The position numbers and the translations under genes were made by a program. The notes below the pieces were generated by a model. That model was not told where the DNA came from. It saw nothing but the letters and a program-made list of their open reading frames with translations, and did not search any database. Source: an uncultured Alphaproteobacteria bacterium (GTDB lineage: Bacteria; Pseudomonadota; Alphaproteobacteria; Methylaequorales; Methylaequoraceae). From it: a DNA stretch of 64,000 bases. The stretch spans positions 1 through 64,000 of the forward strand of contig CACCYL010000008.1 of the NCBI GenBank assembly GCA_902550225.1, read 5' to 3'. Of the stretch, positions 43,044-52,164 are shown piece after piece; the first letter of the stretch is position 1, and every line of letters begins with the position of its first letter.

Positions 43044-44147
43044 GTGGATTTAGATATAAAATACATTAAAATTGCGATTTTTCTTTTAAAAAAAATAATT
43101 GGAACGACTTTTCCCAATCCCCCTGTTGTCTCTTTGATAGTGGAGTCGAATTCAAAAAAAAATTTCAATAAGATTGTTTCCTTTGGTTACACTTTTGAAG
43201 GGGGAAGGCCTCATGCCGAGGCAGTTGCCTTAAGAAAAGTAACTTTTAAAAAAAAACATCATTATACGCTTTATTCGACTTTAGAACCTTGTTGTCACTC
43301 TGGAAGAGATGAGTCTTGTGTGTCTAGGATTTTAAAATCAAAAATTAATAGAGTTGTTTTTTCACTCAGGGATCCTGACAAAAGAGTCAATGGATCAGGA
43401 GAAAAACTATTAAGAATTAGTGGATTAGAGGTATTAGGAGATATTTTGAATGAAGAAACTAAACAAATTTATGATGGATATATTTTAAATAGAAAGTTCA
43501 GTCGCCCAAAGGTCACCTTAAAGATTGGATCTTCAATTGATACAAAAATTACCTCTAAACTAAATAAATCTGAAAGAATTACAAACAATCAGGTTAAAAA
43601 AATTGTTCATCTTATAAGATCCGAGGCGGATGCTATTTTAGTTGGTAAAAATACTGTTAATATTGATAACCCAAAACTAAACTGCAGAATAGAGGGTTTA
43701 AAAAGATTTTCTCCAATAAGAATTATTCTGTCCAAAAAATTGGATTTAAACCCAAATTCACATATTTTTAAAAATTGTAAAATAAATCGAACTTTTATTT
43801 TTACTATTAAGGATGAAAATCAATTAATAAAAAAAATCCAAAAAAAAAAAGTAAAAGTATTTATGTTAGATAAGAAAATGTTTAAATTATCTAATATTAT
43901 TGAAGAGCTTGCTAAACTGGGAGTTTGCAACTTATTAGTTGAGGGAGGTAGTGAGGTTTTTACATCATTTCTTGATGAAGAGTTAGTTGATCGCTTGATT
44001 ATTTTTAGATCCAATTACTTTATTGGTGGCACAGGAGTTAATGCGATTAACCTTTTAAATAAAAAGAAAAAAATAACTTTTAAACCTACGCAATTATCGA
44101 TTGTAAAAAATAATACGATGGAAATATTAGAGAAACAAAACTATTGA
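43044..44147 (+). CDS. ribD: Bifunctional riboflavin deaminase/reductase RibD
   Basis: This 367-aa protein carries out the second and third steps of riboflavin synthesis. The N-terminal deaminase domain (about 1-145) has the zinc motifs HAEAVAL and LEPCCHSGRDESC. The C-terminal reductase domain (about 150-365) has KIGSSIDTKIT and LVEGGSEVFTSFLDEELVD. The usual TTPNPMVGAVIV is changed to TTFPNPPVVSLIVE. GTG is the start. It is coupled to nrdR before and ribE after (3-base gaps). Confidence 0.93.
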   Translation: MDLDIKYIKIAIFLLKKIIGTTFPNPPVVSLIVESNSKKNFNKIVSFGYTFEGGRPHAEAVALRKVTFKKKHHYTLYSTLEPCCHSGRDESCVSRILKSKINRVVFSLRDPDKRVNGSGEKLLRISGLEVLGDILNEETKQIYDGYILNRKFSRPKVTLKIGSSIDTKITSKLNKSERITNNQVKKIVHLIRSEADAILVGKNTVNIDNPKLNCRIEGLKRFSPIRIILSKKLDLNPNSHIFKNCKINRTFIFTIKDENQLIKKIQKKKVKVFMLDKKMFKLSNIIEELAKLGVCNLLVEGGSEVFTSFLDEELVDRLIIFRSNYFIGGTGVNAINLLNKKKKITFKPTQLSIVKNNTMEILEKQNY

Positions 44148-44150
44148 AAC

Positions 44151-44726
44151 ATGTTTACTGGAATAATTAAAAAAGTTGGTGTCATTCATTCTTGGAATGC
44201 AAAATCAAGAATTCTTGGAATAAAATCAGAATTTGATAGTCTGATTCTAGGCGAATCAATATCATGCTCAGGTGTATGTTTAACAGTTAGCAGTTTTGAG
44301 AAGGATATATTTTTTTGTAATTTATCATCTGAAACAGTTTCTAAAACAAATTTTAAATTAAAGAAAGAAGGTGATAAATTAAACCTTGAAAAATCACTAA
44401 AAATTGGAGAGGATTTGAGTGGTCATCTTGTTTTCGGTCATGTCGATGGTATTTCAACTCTCAATGATATAAAAAATGATAAAGATTCTTGGATTTTAAA
44501 TTTTTCGATATCTTCCGACTTATCTAAATATTTAACAAATAAGTGTTCTATTTGTATTGATGGAATTTCTTTAACAGTAAATAAAGTTGACGGAGTAAAT
44601 TTTGATGTAAGCATTGTGCCTTTTACATGGGAAAATACAAACTTAAGGTTTTCAGATGTTGGTGACAAATTTAATATAGAAATTGACATGTTAGCAAGAT
44701 ATGTATTCAAGGCTCTTAACAAATGA
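44151..44726 (+). CDS. ribE: Riboflavin synthase (alpha chain)
   Basis: This 191-aa enzyme dismutates two lumazines to riboflavin. It begins MFTGIIKKVGVI, as nearly all riboflavin synthases do, and has two similar barrel halves with GESISCSGVCLTVSSF and GHLVFGHVDGISTL in the first and CSICIDGISLTVNKVDGVNF in the second. The length is slightly below the usual 200-215. It overlaps ribBA by 4 bases. Confidence 0.94.
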   Translation: MFTGIIKKVGVIHSWNAKSRILGIKSEFDSLILGESISCSGVCLTVSSFEKDIFFCNLSSETVSKTNFKLKKEGDKLNLEKSLKIGEDLSGHLVFGHVDGISTLNDIKNDKDSWILNFSISSDLSKYLTNKCSICIDGISLTVNKVDGVNFDVSIVPFTWENTNLRFSDVGDKFNIEIDMLARYVFKALNK

Positions 44727-45802
44727 AAACGAGTTTTTCTTCAATTTCACAAATTATTAAAGATTTATCTAAAGGAAAGATGGTTGTAATAGTTGATGAC
44801 GAAAAAAGAGAAAATGAAGGAGATCTTGTCTTTTCTGCAACTCATGTTTCTCCTCAAAAAATTAATTTTATGGCAAAATATGCTCGTGGATTGATTTGTT
44901 TGGCACTAGATAAAAAAAGATTTCAAAAACTAAATTTAAAGCTTATGACTGACGATAATCACAGTAGACATAGAACTGCATTTACTGTCTCAATTGAGGC
45001 TAAAAAAGGAGTTACCACTGGTATTAGTGCTAAGGACAGGTCGCAAACCATAAAAGTTGCAGTCTCTCCAAAATCCAAAGCAAACGATTTGGTTAGTCCA
45101 GGTCATATTTTTCCTTTGTTAGCAAAAGACGGAGGAGTCCTAGAGAGAGCTGGTCATACCGAAGCTGCTGTTGATTTATCAAGACTTGCTAATGGAGATT
45201 CAAGTCCTTTTGGTGTTATTTGTGAAATAATGAATGACGATGGTTCAATGGCACGTTTTAACGATCTTCAACAATTCTGCAAACAACATAAACTCAAAAT
45301 GTCGTCAATAAAGGATTTGATTGAATATAAATTAAAAAAAGATAAATTTGTCAAATGCGTAAAAAGAGACGAAATAAGTCTTCCTAAGTTTGGTACATTT
45401 AAGTTGTTTGTCTATAAAAACCTAATAGACGAAACTGAGCACCTAGTTTTAGTCAAAGGAAAGATAACAAAAAATAAAAGTGTTTTAGTCAGAATGCATA
45501 GTTTAAACATCATTTCTGATTTACTAGACTTAAAAAATAAAGATCTTGAAAAGTCAATTGAAATTATAAGTAAAAATGATCACGGAGTTATTGTAATAGT
45601 AAGAAATCCAGATAAAGAAATGAAAAAAAAAAATTCAACTTTATCTAAAAGCAAGAATAAAATTCTAAAGGAATATGGAGTAGGTGCCCAAATACTTCTC
45701 GATTTGGGTGTAAAAAAAATAATTTTGTTAACTAAATCATCAAAAAATATAGTGGGAATAGATGGTTTTGGATTAGAGATTAATGGTACAAAAAAAATCT
45801 AA
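44723..45802 (+). CDS. ribBA: DHBP synthase with degenerate GTP cyclohydrolase II domain
   Basis: This 359-aa two-domain protein makes the four-carbon riboflavin precursor. The N-terminal RibB domain (about 1-205) has intact [29 protein letters not shown] and [20 protein letters not shown]. The C-terminal part (about 210-359) aligns in place with RibA, but the zinc motif normally containing three Cys after VRxHS is replaced by [18 protein letters not shown] without any Cys, so GTP cyclohydrolase activity is very unlikely. A separate RibA should exist elsewhere. It overlaps ribH by 20 bases. Confidence 0.92.
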   Translation: MKTSFSSISQIIKDLSKGKMVVIVDDEKRENEGDLVFSATHVSPQKINFMAKYARGLICLALDKKRFQKLNLKLMTDDNHSRHRTAFTVSIEAKKGVTTGISAKDRSQTIKVAVSPKSKANDLVSPGHIFPLLAKDGGVLERAGHTEAAVDLSRLANGDSSPFGVICEIMNDDGSMARFNDLQQFCKQHKLKMSSIKDLIEYKLKKDKFVKCVKRDEISLPKFGTFKLFVYKNLIDETEHLVLVKGKITKNKSVLVRMHSLNIISDLLDLKNKDLEKSIEIISKNDHGVIVIVRNPDKEMKKKNSTLSKSKNKILKEYGVGAQILLDLGVKKIILLTKSSKNIVGIDGFGLEINGTKKI

Positions 45803-46211
45803 GAAAGTCTTAATTATTTTTTCTGATTTTTATCCGGAAATTTCAGCAAACTTAATTAATGGTGCCGAATCATATTTGACATCTAACAATATTTTTTTTG
45901 ACAAGATAAGAGTAGATGGATCATTAGAAATTCCTTTTGTACTTCATAAATTTCAAAATGATTATTTAGGATTTATTGTGCTTGGGTGTGTAATAAAGGG
46001 TGAAACAGATCACTATGATATAGTAAAAAATATTTCTATGAATGAAATCTATTCATTAGTTTACAAGAAGATTATACCACTCGGTTCAGCTATTTTAACT
46101 GTTAATAATTTTAAACAAGCCATAGAAAGATCTGATATAAATAAAAAAAATCTTGGTGGGAAAGCTGCTACGGTTTGTTGCAATCTTATCAAAACCCTAA
46201 AATTAGAGTAA
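45783..46211 (+). CDS. ribH: 6,7-dimethyl-8-ribityllumazine synthase
   Basis: This 142-aa penultimate riboflavin enzyme contains FSDFYPEISANLINGAESYL near the N terminus, VDGSLEIPFVLHK and the catalytic His region VLGCVIKGETDHYDIV near 67-82. It assembles as pentamers or 60-mers. The ATG at 45783 lies inside the end of ribBA. It is the last gene of the nrdR-ribD-ribE-ribBA-ribH run; nusB follows after 94 bases with its own probable promoter. Confidence 0.94.
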   Translation: MVQKKSKKVLIIFSDFYPEISANLINGAESYLTSNNIFFDKIRVDGSLEIPFVLHKFQNDYLGFIVLGCVIKGETDHYDIVKNISMNEIYSLVYKKIIPLGSAILTVNNFKQAIERSDINKKNLGGKAATVCCNLIKTLKLE

Positions 46212-46250
46212 TATAATTTTAGTGGACATCTTTTATGAACAATAGTCAAA

Positions 46251-46279
46251 TTGACTAAGTGTAATATGATTATTTTATA
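46251..46279 (+). promoter_or_regulatory. Possible sigma-70-type promoter of nusB
   Basis: TTGACT (46251-46256) and TTTATA (46274-46279) are 17 bases apart, and the nusB ATG lies 27 bases further. The -35 forms the right half of a 15-base palindrome (46243-46257, TAGTCAAATTGACTA). AT-rich background makes chance matches to a -10 likely. Confidence 0.4.
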
Positions 46280-46305
46280 TTTTTTTTAATTTTAAGGCTT
46301 AAAAA

Positions 46306-46770
46306 ATGAAGAAAGTTAAAATACATTCAAAATCTTTATCTAGATATTTAGCTGTGCAAGCAATATTTAATCACAGTTTTGGTTTTGATCAAAAGCAAAT
46401 TGAGAAAGAATTTGTTAATCACAATGATTTTGAATTTCACATTGATTCAAATTTTGATTTTGATAAAAAATCGTTTGATAAAGTTTTTTTTAAAAAAATT
46501 TTTAATAATGTTTTTGAAAAGGAAGATTTTATTTGTGATTTGATATCTAATCATCTCCAAAAAAATTGGACTTTAAAAAGGTTGCCAAAAGTATTACAAG
46601 CTCTTTTGAGAGTTGCTATTTCTGAAATGATCAGTTATCCACAAACTTCGATGGGCATAATTATTTCTGAATATTTAATGTTAGCTGAATCCTTTAGTAT
46701 TGAGAAAGAAAATAACTTTATTAATGCAATTCTTGATAAAATTCATCAGAAACTAGAAATTCATGAATAA
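46306..46770 (+). CDS. nusB: Transcription antitermination factor NusB
   Basis: This 154-aa helical protein works with NusE/S10 on rRNA boxA elements. Recognisable segments are SRYLAVQAIFNHSFG near 12-26, a helix around 90-110 with LKRLPKVLQALLRVAISEM, and PQTSMGIIISEYLMLAESF-SIEKENNFINAILDKI at the C-terminal end. It overlaps thiL by 8 bases, the order seen in other alphaproteobacteria. Confidence 0.93.
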   Translation: MKKVKIHSKSLSRYLAVQAIFNHSFGFDQKQIEKEFVNHNDFEFHIDSNFDFDKKSFDKVFFKKIFNNVFEKEDFICDLISNHLQKNWTLKRLPKVLQALLRVAISEMISYPQTSMGIIISEYLMLAESFSIEKENNFINAILDKIHQKLEIHE

Positions 46771-47716
46771 TGAAAAAAACTTAATTGAAAAATACTTGTT
46801 GCCTCTTGCTCAAAATAAGGAGTCTTTATTTTTAAAAAATGATGCAGCTTATTTTAAAAAACAAAATCTTGTCATATCAACAGACATGATGATAGAAGAC
46901 AAACATTTTAAAAAAAGTATCGATCCAAATTTATTAGCCAAAAAGCTTATTAGAATAAATTTGTCTGATATTGCTGCGATGGGTGCGGTTCCAGACGGTA
47001 TTTTTTTAAATATTGCACTACCTAAATCTAATGTCCAAGATTGGTTGAAAGCTTTTACCTCAGGATTGAAATCGGATATGAAAAAGTTCAATCTTAAACT
47101 CTATGGCGGAGATATGAGTAGTTCTGACAAAATTTTCTTATCCTTAACTGTTTTGGGTAGAACAGGCAATTATTGCCATAAAAAAAACTATACAAAATCA
47201 AATTCTGACATTTTTGTTACAGGTTGTATTGGAGACGCAGGATTAGGTTATGAACTTATGACTAATGACTCTATTTTTAATTGCTCAAAAAAAAGTAAAA
47301 AAAGACTAATTCAAAAATTACTTCTTCCTGAACCAAGACTTTCTGTTGGCAAACAACTTTTAAATAATGTGGAGTTATGTACAGATATCTCTGATGGTTT
47401 GTTAGGAGAACTCTCATTCATAGCTAGTCAATCGAACAAACAGGCTAATATTTTCTTAGATAAAATACCTTTGTCATTTGCATCTAAAGAATTATTTATG
47501 AAAAATAAAAAAAAAAAAAATGATATCTGGGAAATAATTTTATCTGGTGGAGAAGATTATGAATTACTCTTTTGTTTGTCAAAAAAACAAAAAATAAAAA
47601 AAAATTTAAATGAAATTTCTAAAATAGGTTATTTTTCGAGCGGAAAAGGAGTAAAAGTTTTTGATTGTCATGGTAAAGAATTTAAACCTAACAAATATGG
47701 TTTTAGTCATTTTTAA
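46763..47716 (+). CDS. thiL: Thiamine-monophosphate kinase
   Basis: This 317-aa PurM-like kinase makes thiamine diphosphate from the monophosphate. Motifs: VISTDMMIEDKHF near 32-44 with metal-binding Asp residues, INLSDIAAMGAVPDGIFLNI, GDMSSSDKIFLSLTVLG and LCTDISDGLLGELSFIA. The usual GDDAA near the N terminus reads KNDAA, so one of the two Asp is Asn. No TPP riboswitch is upstream. Confidence 0.92.
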   Translation: MNNEKNLIEKYLLPLAQNKESLFLKNDAAYFKKQNLVISTDMMIEDKHFKKSIDPNLLAKKLIRINLSDIAAMGAVPDGIFLNIALPKSNVQDWLKAFTSGLKSDMKKFNLKLYGGDMSSSDKIFLSLTVLGRTGNYCHKKNYTKSNSDIFVTGCIGDAGLGYELMTNDSIFNCSKKSKKRLIQKLLLPEPRLSVGKQLLNNVELCTDISDGLLGELSFIASQSNKQANIFLDKIPLSFASKELFMKNKKKKNDIWEIILSGGEDYELLFCLSKKQKIKKNLNEISKIGYFSSGKGVKVFDCHGKEFKPNKYGFSHF

Positions 47717-47748
47717 TTAATTAATCGTTGATCATCGAATCTAATGTG

Positions 47749-47772
47749 TTATAAGGTTGGTTTTATAAGGTT
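47749..47772. repeat. Direct repeat before hppA
   Basis: TTATAAGGTT occurs at 47749-47758 and again at 47763-47772, with 4 bases between, just ahead of the hppA ATG at 47784. The AAGG of the second copy is 13 bases from the ATG, rather far for a ribosome site. It may be a small duplication of the leader. Confidence 0.45.
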
Positions 47773-47783
47773 CTTTTATTAAT

Positions 47784-49883
47784 ATGCTTCTAGAATTTTC
47801 AATCGTCTTAATCTGCTCTTTTCTCTCAATCGGTTTTGGTGCTTTCACAACAAAGAGAATTTTGAGTGAACCTCAAGGCAACGATAGAATGATAGAGATA
47901 GCTTCTGCAATTCAGGAAGGTGCACAAGCATATCTTAATAGGCAATATATTACTATTTCAGTAGTAGGTATTTTAATTACGCTCTTACTTTATTTTCTTA
48001 TACACAACCCTTATGTGGCAATTGGGTTTGTAATTGGTGCTTTTTTATCGGGACTCGCCGGCTACGTTGGAATGTTTGTATCCGTAAGGGCAAATGTAAG
48101 AACAACACAAGCAGCTACCCAAAGTATTGACAAAGCTCTTGATATTTCATTTAAGTCTGGAGCAATAACAGGATTCTTAGTTGTTGGATTCGGCCTTTTG
48201 GGACTTGTTGGGTATTATTGGTTTTTATATCTGAAACTTGGAGAATCTCAAGGTAGAGAAATTATAGAAGCGATGATTGCATTGAGCTTTGGTGCTTCTT
48301 TAATTTCAATTTTTGCAAGACTTGGTGGAGGAATATTCACTAAAGGAGCGGATGTTGGAGCAGATTTAGTCGGAAAAATAGAGGCTGGTATTCCAGAGGA
48401 CGACCCAAGAAACCCAGCTGTTATTGCTGATAATGTAGGTGATAATGTAGGAGATTGTGCCGGAATGGCTGCCGATCTTTTTGAAACATACGCAGTTACA
48501 ATTGTTGGTACAATGGTCTTAGGACTTATATTGTTTGACGTCGGCGATCAACAAAAATTTATGATGTTCCCTTTATTAATTGCTGGTGTTTGTATCATTT
48601 CTTCATTAATCGGAGCATATTACGTAAAGTTAAGTGATGGCTCCCAAAATATAATGGGGGCTCTCTACAAGGGTTTGATAATTACAGCATTTGTTTCGAT
48701 TATTTTAATATACATTGTTACTGATATCTTTGTAGGTGCAGACAAATTAATTATTAATAGCGATCTTTTCATTGAATCATTTTTAGGAATAGATTTATTT
48801 TATTGTGCCATAATCGGACTATCTGTTACAGGTTTGATAGTTTGGATAACCGAGTATTATACCAGCACAGAATTTGGACCTGTTAAATCGGTTGCTCGTT
48901 CTTCACAATCTGGTCATGCTACAAATATCATTCAAGGTTTAGCTGTTTCAATGCAATCTACGGCTCTCCCCACATTTGTGATTATTTTAGGAATTGTTCT
49001 ATCTTATAAGTTTGCTGGTCTTTACGGAATTTCTATAGCAGCTACAACAATGCTTGCTTTAGCCGGTATGATTGTAGCACTTGATGCATATGGTCCTGTC
49101 ACCGATAACGCAGGGGGGATCGCTGAAATGTCTAACCTATCAGAAGATGTCAGGAAAACAACAGATGCTCTAGACGCTGTTGGAAACACAACAAAAGCTG
49201 TGACGAAGGGTTATGCAATTGGCTCAGCTGGGCTCGCATCATTAGTCTTGTTCGGTGCTTATACACAAGATTTAAAATATTATTTTCCAAACTTAGATAT
49301 AAAGTTTGCATTAGATGACCCTTATGTTGTAGTTGGTCTTTTAATAGGTGGGATGTTACCTTATCTTTTTGGTTCAATGGGCATGACTGCCGTAGGTAGA
49401 ACAGCTGAAAAGATAGTGAACGAAGTCAGAAGACAGTTTTCGGAAAATAAAGGTATTATGACAGGAAAATCTAAACCAGAATACGGAAAGGCAGTAGACA
49501 TTTTAACAAAAGAAGCAATCTATGCAATGATACTTCCTTCAATGCTTCCTGTTTTAGCCCCATTCTTGACCTACTATTTAATCTATACTATTTCAGGTGA
49601 ATCTGGCCCTGCATTTACAACGGTCGGTGCTATGCTTCTCGGTACCATCGTAACAGGCTTATTCGTAGCCATTTCAATGACTTCAGGAGGTGGAGCTTGG
49701 GACAATGCTAAGAAGTACATAGAAGATGGAAATTTTGGCGGAAAAAATTCCGACGCTCACAAAGCTGCAGTTACCGGTGACACAGTAGGAGATCCTTATA
49801 AAGATACTGCAGGCCCCGCTATCAATCCAATGATAAAAATTATCAACATTGTTTCTATCCTTCTACTTTCAATGTTGTCATAA
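47784..49883 (+). CDS. hppA: Proton-translocating membrane pyrophosphatase
   Basis: This 699-aa integral membrane pump with about sixteen helices uses PPi hydrolysis to move protons. Substrate-site motifs: [52 protein letters not shown] and the late [18 protein letters not shown]. The determinant GNTTKA (near residue 469) carries Lys, where K+-dependent forms have Ala, so this is the K+-independent H+ type. It suits a small oligotroph by saving energy from biosynthetic PPi. It is convergent with bamE, 4 bases apart. Confidence 0.96.
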   Translation: MLLEFSIVLICSFLSIGFGAFTTKRILSEPQGNDRMIEIASAIQEGAQAYLNRQYITISVVGILITLLLYFLIHNPYVAIGFVIGAFLSGLAGYVGMFVSVRANVRTTQAATQSIDKALDISFKSGAITGFLVVGFGLLGLVGYYWFLYLKLGESQGREIIEAMIALSFGASLISIFARLGGGIFTKGADVGADLVGKIEAGIPEDDPRNPAVIADNVGDNVGDCAGMAADLFETYAVTIVGTMVLGLILFDVGDQQKFMMFPLLIAGVCIISSLIGAYYVKLSDGSQNIMGALYKGLIITAFVSIILIYIVTDIFVGADKLIINSDLFIESFLGIDLFYCAIIGLSVTGLIVWITEYYTSTEFGPVKSVARSSQSGHATNIIQGLAVSMQSTALPTFVIILGIVLSYKFAGLYGISIAATTMLALAGMIVALDAYGPVTDNAGGIAEMSNLSEDVRKTTDALDAVGNTTKAVTKGYAIGSAGLASLVLFGAYTQDLKYYFPNLDIKFALDDPYVVVGLLIGGMLPYLFGSMGMTAVGRTAEKIVNEVRRQFSENKGIMTGKSKPEYGKAVDILTKEAIYAMILPSMLPVLAPFLTYYLIYTISGESGPAFTTVGAMLLGTIVTGLFVAISMTSGGGAWDNAKKYIEDGNFGGKNSDAHKAAVTGDTVGDPYKDTAGPAINPMIKIINIVSILLLSMLS

Positions 49884-49887
49884 ATCT

Positions 49888-50349
49888 CTAATCTTCAGCT
49901 TTACCACTACCCAAAATTGGACCTCCTCTTTTCATACCTGGTACTCCAAAGTTACCTAAAATCTGTTGGAAAAAAGATTGTTTAGTGCCATCTGTCTTTG
50001 TCTCTAGTGAAGACATCGCAACGTCTGTAGATAATGATTTATCATAAAAATAAATATTTTTTAGTTTATTATTTTTACTAAATTTTAGTTCTAATATATA
50101 TTGTTCTTTGACGTTAGATTTTAGGAATGCAATTTTTGATTTTAAACTTCCAACATAATAGTATGCATTATCCCCTAAGCTGCCTTTGAATGAGGGTTCT
50201 CCTAAAATTTGCTTAACAGAATTTTTATCATCTTGTCCAACTTTAAGGAGTGAAATAGTGTCAGCATCTGGTAAATTACCATTTATAATTTTTTTTGAAA
50301 TGCATGATGATAATATTATACAAAAGAAAAAATAAATTAAATATTTCAT
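49888..50349 (-). CDS. bamE: Outer-membrane lipoprotein of the BamE/OmlA family
   Basis: This 153-aa lipoprotein has a signal peptide and lipobox LSSC (lipidated C16). The SmpA/OmlA domain (about 30-120) includes the conserved ISLLKVGQDDKNSVKQILGE-PSF and NAYYYVGSLKSKIAFL. It is an accessory of the BAM complex that inserts outer-membrane beta-barrels. A Gly/Pro-rich tail of about 30 residues is typical of the alphaproteobacterial form. Its start codon is separated from that of the divergent chaperone gene by a single base. Confidence 0.9.
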   Translation of the reverse strand: MKYLIYFFFCIILSSCISKKIINGNLPDADTISLLKVGQDDKNSVKQILGEPSFKGSLGDNAYYYVGSLKSKIAFLKSNVKEQYILELKFSKNNKLKNIYFYDKSLSTDVAMSSLETKTDGTKQSFFQQILGNFGVPGMKRGGPILGSGKAED

Positions 50350-50350
50350 A

Positions 50351-50854
50351 ATGTTAATTTTTAATAAAAAAAAAAAAAATTTAAATAATATCTACAACAA
50401 AATAGTTGAGGAATCAAAAGTTTCTTATTATTTATTAAATTTTGAACGAATAAATACTGATCATTTCCGAGAAGTTTTTCAGATAAATTTAATTTTAATT
50501 TTATGGTATATGAAAACAAAAAACTTAAGTCAGAGGTATTTGGAATATTTAATAAATATTTTTATAAAGGATCTTGAAGGAATGGTCATAGAGCTCGGAG
50601 GTTCAGAAACAAGTTTGAGAAAAAAAATTAGAAAATTTATAGAAAATTTCTATGGTAGATTATACGCTTTCAGCGAAATATTTGATAATTTTGAGAATGG
50701 AGGAAAAAAAAAATTGAAAGACGTTATAAATAAAAATTTAAAAAGCCCTCAACTTACAAAATTGATGGTTAATTATTTAAGCCTGAATTACAATCATCTG
50801 AAAAAACTTGATGAAAAAAGCTTCTGGAGAGCAAATCTTTTTGCAGGTAAATAA
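50351..50854 (+). CDS. Ubiquinol-cytochrome c chaperone family protein (CBP3-like)
   Basis: This 167-aa protein matches the family related to mitochondrial Cbp3, which aids cytochrome b or bc1 complex assembly. The N-terminal Lys-rich [19 protein letters not shown] and the [12 protein letters not shown] region are in place, and the most conserved block, [20 protein letters not shown] followed by [10 protein letters not shown], is clear. The location between bamE and plsX is standard in alphaproteobacteria. It starts one base away from the bamE start on the other strand, so its promoter must lie within bamE. Confidence 0.85.
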   Translation: MLIFNKKKKNLNNIYNKIVEESKVSYYLLNFERINTDHFREVFQINLILILWYMKTKNLSQRYLEYLINIFIKDLEGMVIELGGSETSLRKKIRKFIENFYGRLYAFSEIFDNFENGGKKKLKDVINKNLKSPQLTKLMVNYLSLNYNHLKKLDEKSFWRANLFAGK

Positions 50855-50931
50855 AGTATTTAAAAAAAATATTGTTATTTTTTGAAATTTTATGTACAAG
50901 TCAAGATTACTATTTTAAGGAAAGATATAAA

Positions 50932-51144
50932 GTGGCAGTTCCAAAAAGAAAAACAACACCATCCAGAAGAGGTAAGAGAAGATCTCATCATTCACCGTTT
51001 GCAGTTAACTCAGTTGAATGTCCAAACTGTGGTGAATTCAAGCTTGCTCATCATGTATGTAATGCCTGCGGCTATTACAACAAAAAAGAAATCGTTGATA
51101 AAACCGAATCTAGTGAAGATTCTGATTTAGATACTGAAAAATAG
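50932..51144 (+). CDS. rpmF: 50S ribosomal protein L32
   Basis: This 70-aa protein begins [20 protein letters not shown] and has a zinc ribbon with four Cys ([20 protein letters not shown]) and a short acidic tail. The GTG at 50932 follows AAGGA at 50919-50923 by 8 bases, so it is preferred over upstream in-frame codons. It sits where many alphaproteobacteria have DUF177 (YceD); rpmF-plsX-fabH adjacency is otherwise typical of other proteobacteria. Confidence 0.93.
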   Translation: MAVPKRKTTPSRRGKRRSHHSPFAVNSVECPNCGEFKLAHHVCNACGYYNKKEIVDKTESSEDSDLDTEK

Positions 51145-51158
51145 AACAAGGGTTTGTT

Positions 51159-52163
51159 TTGAAAGAAATAGTATTGGCCATTGACGTTATGGGAGGAGAT
51201 TTCGGCCCAAAGACGACAGTAGAGGGCGTTAAGATGGCATCCAAAATTTATCCGAACGTGAAGTTCAAGCTATTTGGGGATCAAAATATATCTGAACCAG
51301 AATTAAAAAAATCTGGCCTCATTAATACCGAATTCTTTCATACAGAAGAAAGTATAAAATCAGATGACGAACCAGTAACAGCATTGAGAAAACTAAAAAA
51401 GTCAAGCATGAGACTTGGTATCAACAATTTATCGAATAGTGAATCACACGGTTTTGTTTCAGCAGGAAACACAGGAGCTCTTATGGCTATATCAAAGTTT
51501 GTATTGAAGACATTAAATGGAATAAACCGCCCTGCAATAGCTGGTTTGATGCCTACTATGAAAGGTCAAACAGTGATATTAGACTTAGGAGCAAATGTTG
51601 ATTGTTCAAATGATAATTTAGTACAGTTTGCACTAATGGGAGACATATTTTCACAATCAGTACTTGGAATACAGAAACCTAAAATAGGATTATTAAATGT
51701 AGGTTCTGAACTTATAAAAGGAAATGAGATGGTCAAACAAACGCACTCAGATCTTAAAAAAATTGAAAAAAAAATAAATTTCCATGGTTTTGTTGAAGGT
51801 AACGATATTAACAAAGGTATTGTAGATGTTGTAGTTACAGATGGATTTTCTGGAAATATAGCTCTTAAAACCGCTGAAGGTGTAGCAGAACTAATTTTCA
51901 CATTCTTAAAAAATTCATACAAAAGCTCATTGATTTCAAAGATTGGATACATTCTTTCAAAACCAGCATTAAACAGATTCAAGACTAGAATTGATCCGCG
52001 CAAATATAACGGTGCTGTTTTATTGGGTTTGAACGGAATAGTAGTAAAGAGTCATGGTGGCACAGATGCTTTCGGTTTTTGTAACGCTATAGGAGTTGCG
52101 GTTTCACTAATTGAAAATTCGTATATTCATCAAATTGAAAAAAAGTTAGAATTATACAAATAA
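51159..52163 (+). CDS. plsX: Phosphate acyltransferase PlsX
   Basis: This 334-aa enzyme converts acyl-ACP to acyl-phosphate for phospholipid synthesis. It begins IVLAIDVMGGDFGPKTTVEG, with SAGNTGALMAISKFVLKTL near 103-121, GLMPTMKGQTVILDLGANVD, VVVTDGFSGNIALKTAEGVA and the C-terminal GLNGIVVKSHGG. The TTG at 51159 is the start that precedes the conserved N terminus most closely. fabH follows 1 base after its stop. Confidence 0.94.
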   Translation: MKEIVLAIDVMGGDFGPKTTVEGVKMASKIYPNVKFKLFGDQNISEPELKKSGLINTEFFHTEESIKSDDEPVTALRKLKKSSMRLGINNLSNSESHGFVSAGNTGALMAISKFVLKTLNGINRPAIAGLMPTMKGQTVILDLGANVDCSNDNLVQFALMGDIFSQSVLGIQKPKIGLLNVGSELIKGNEMVKQTHSDLKKIEKKINFHGFVEGNDINKGIVDVVVTDGFSGNIALKTAEGVAELIFTFLKNSYKSSLISKIGYILSKPALNRFKTRIDPRKYNGAVLLGLNGIVVKSHGGTDAFGFCNAIGVAVSLIENSYIHQIEKKLELYK

Positions 52164-52164
52164 A

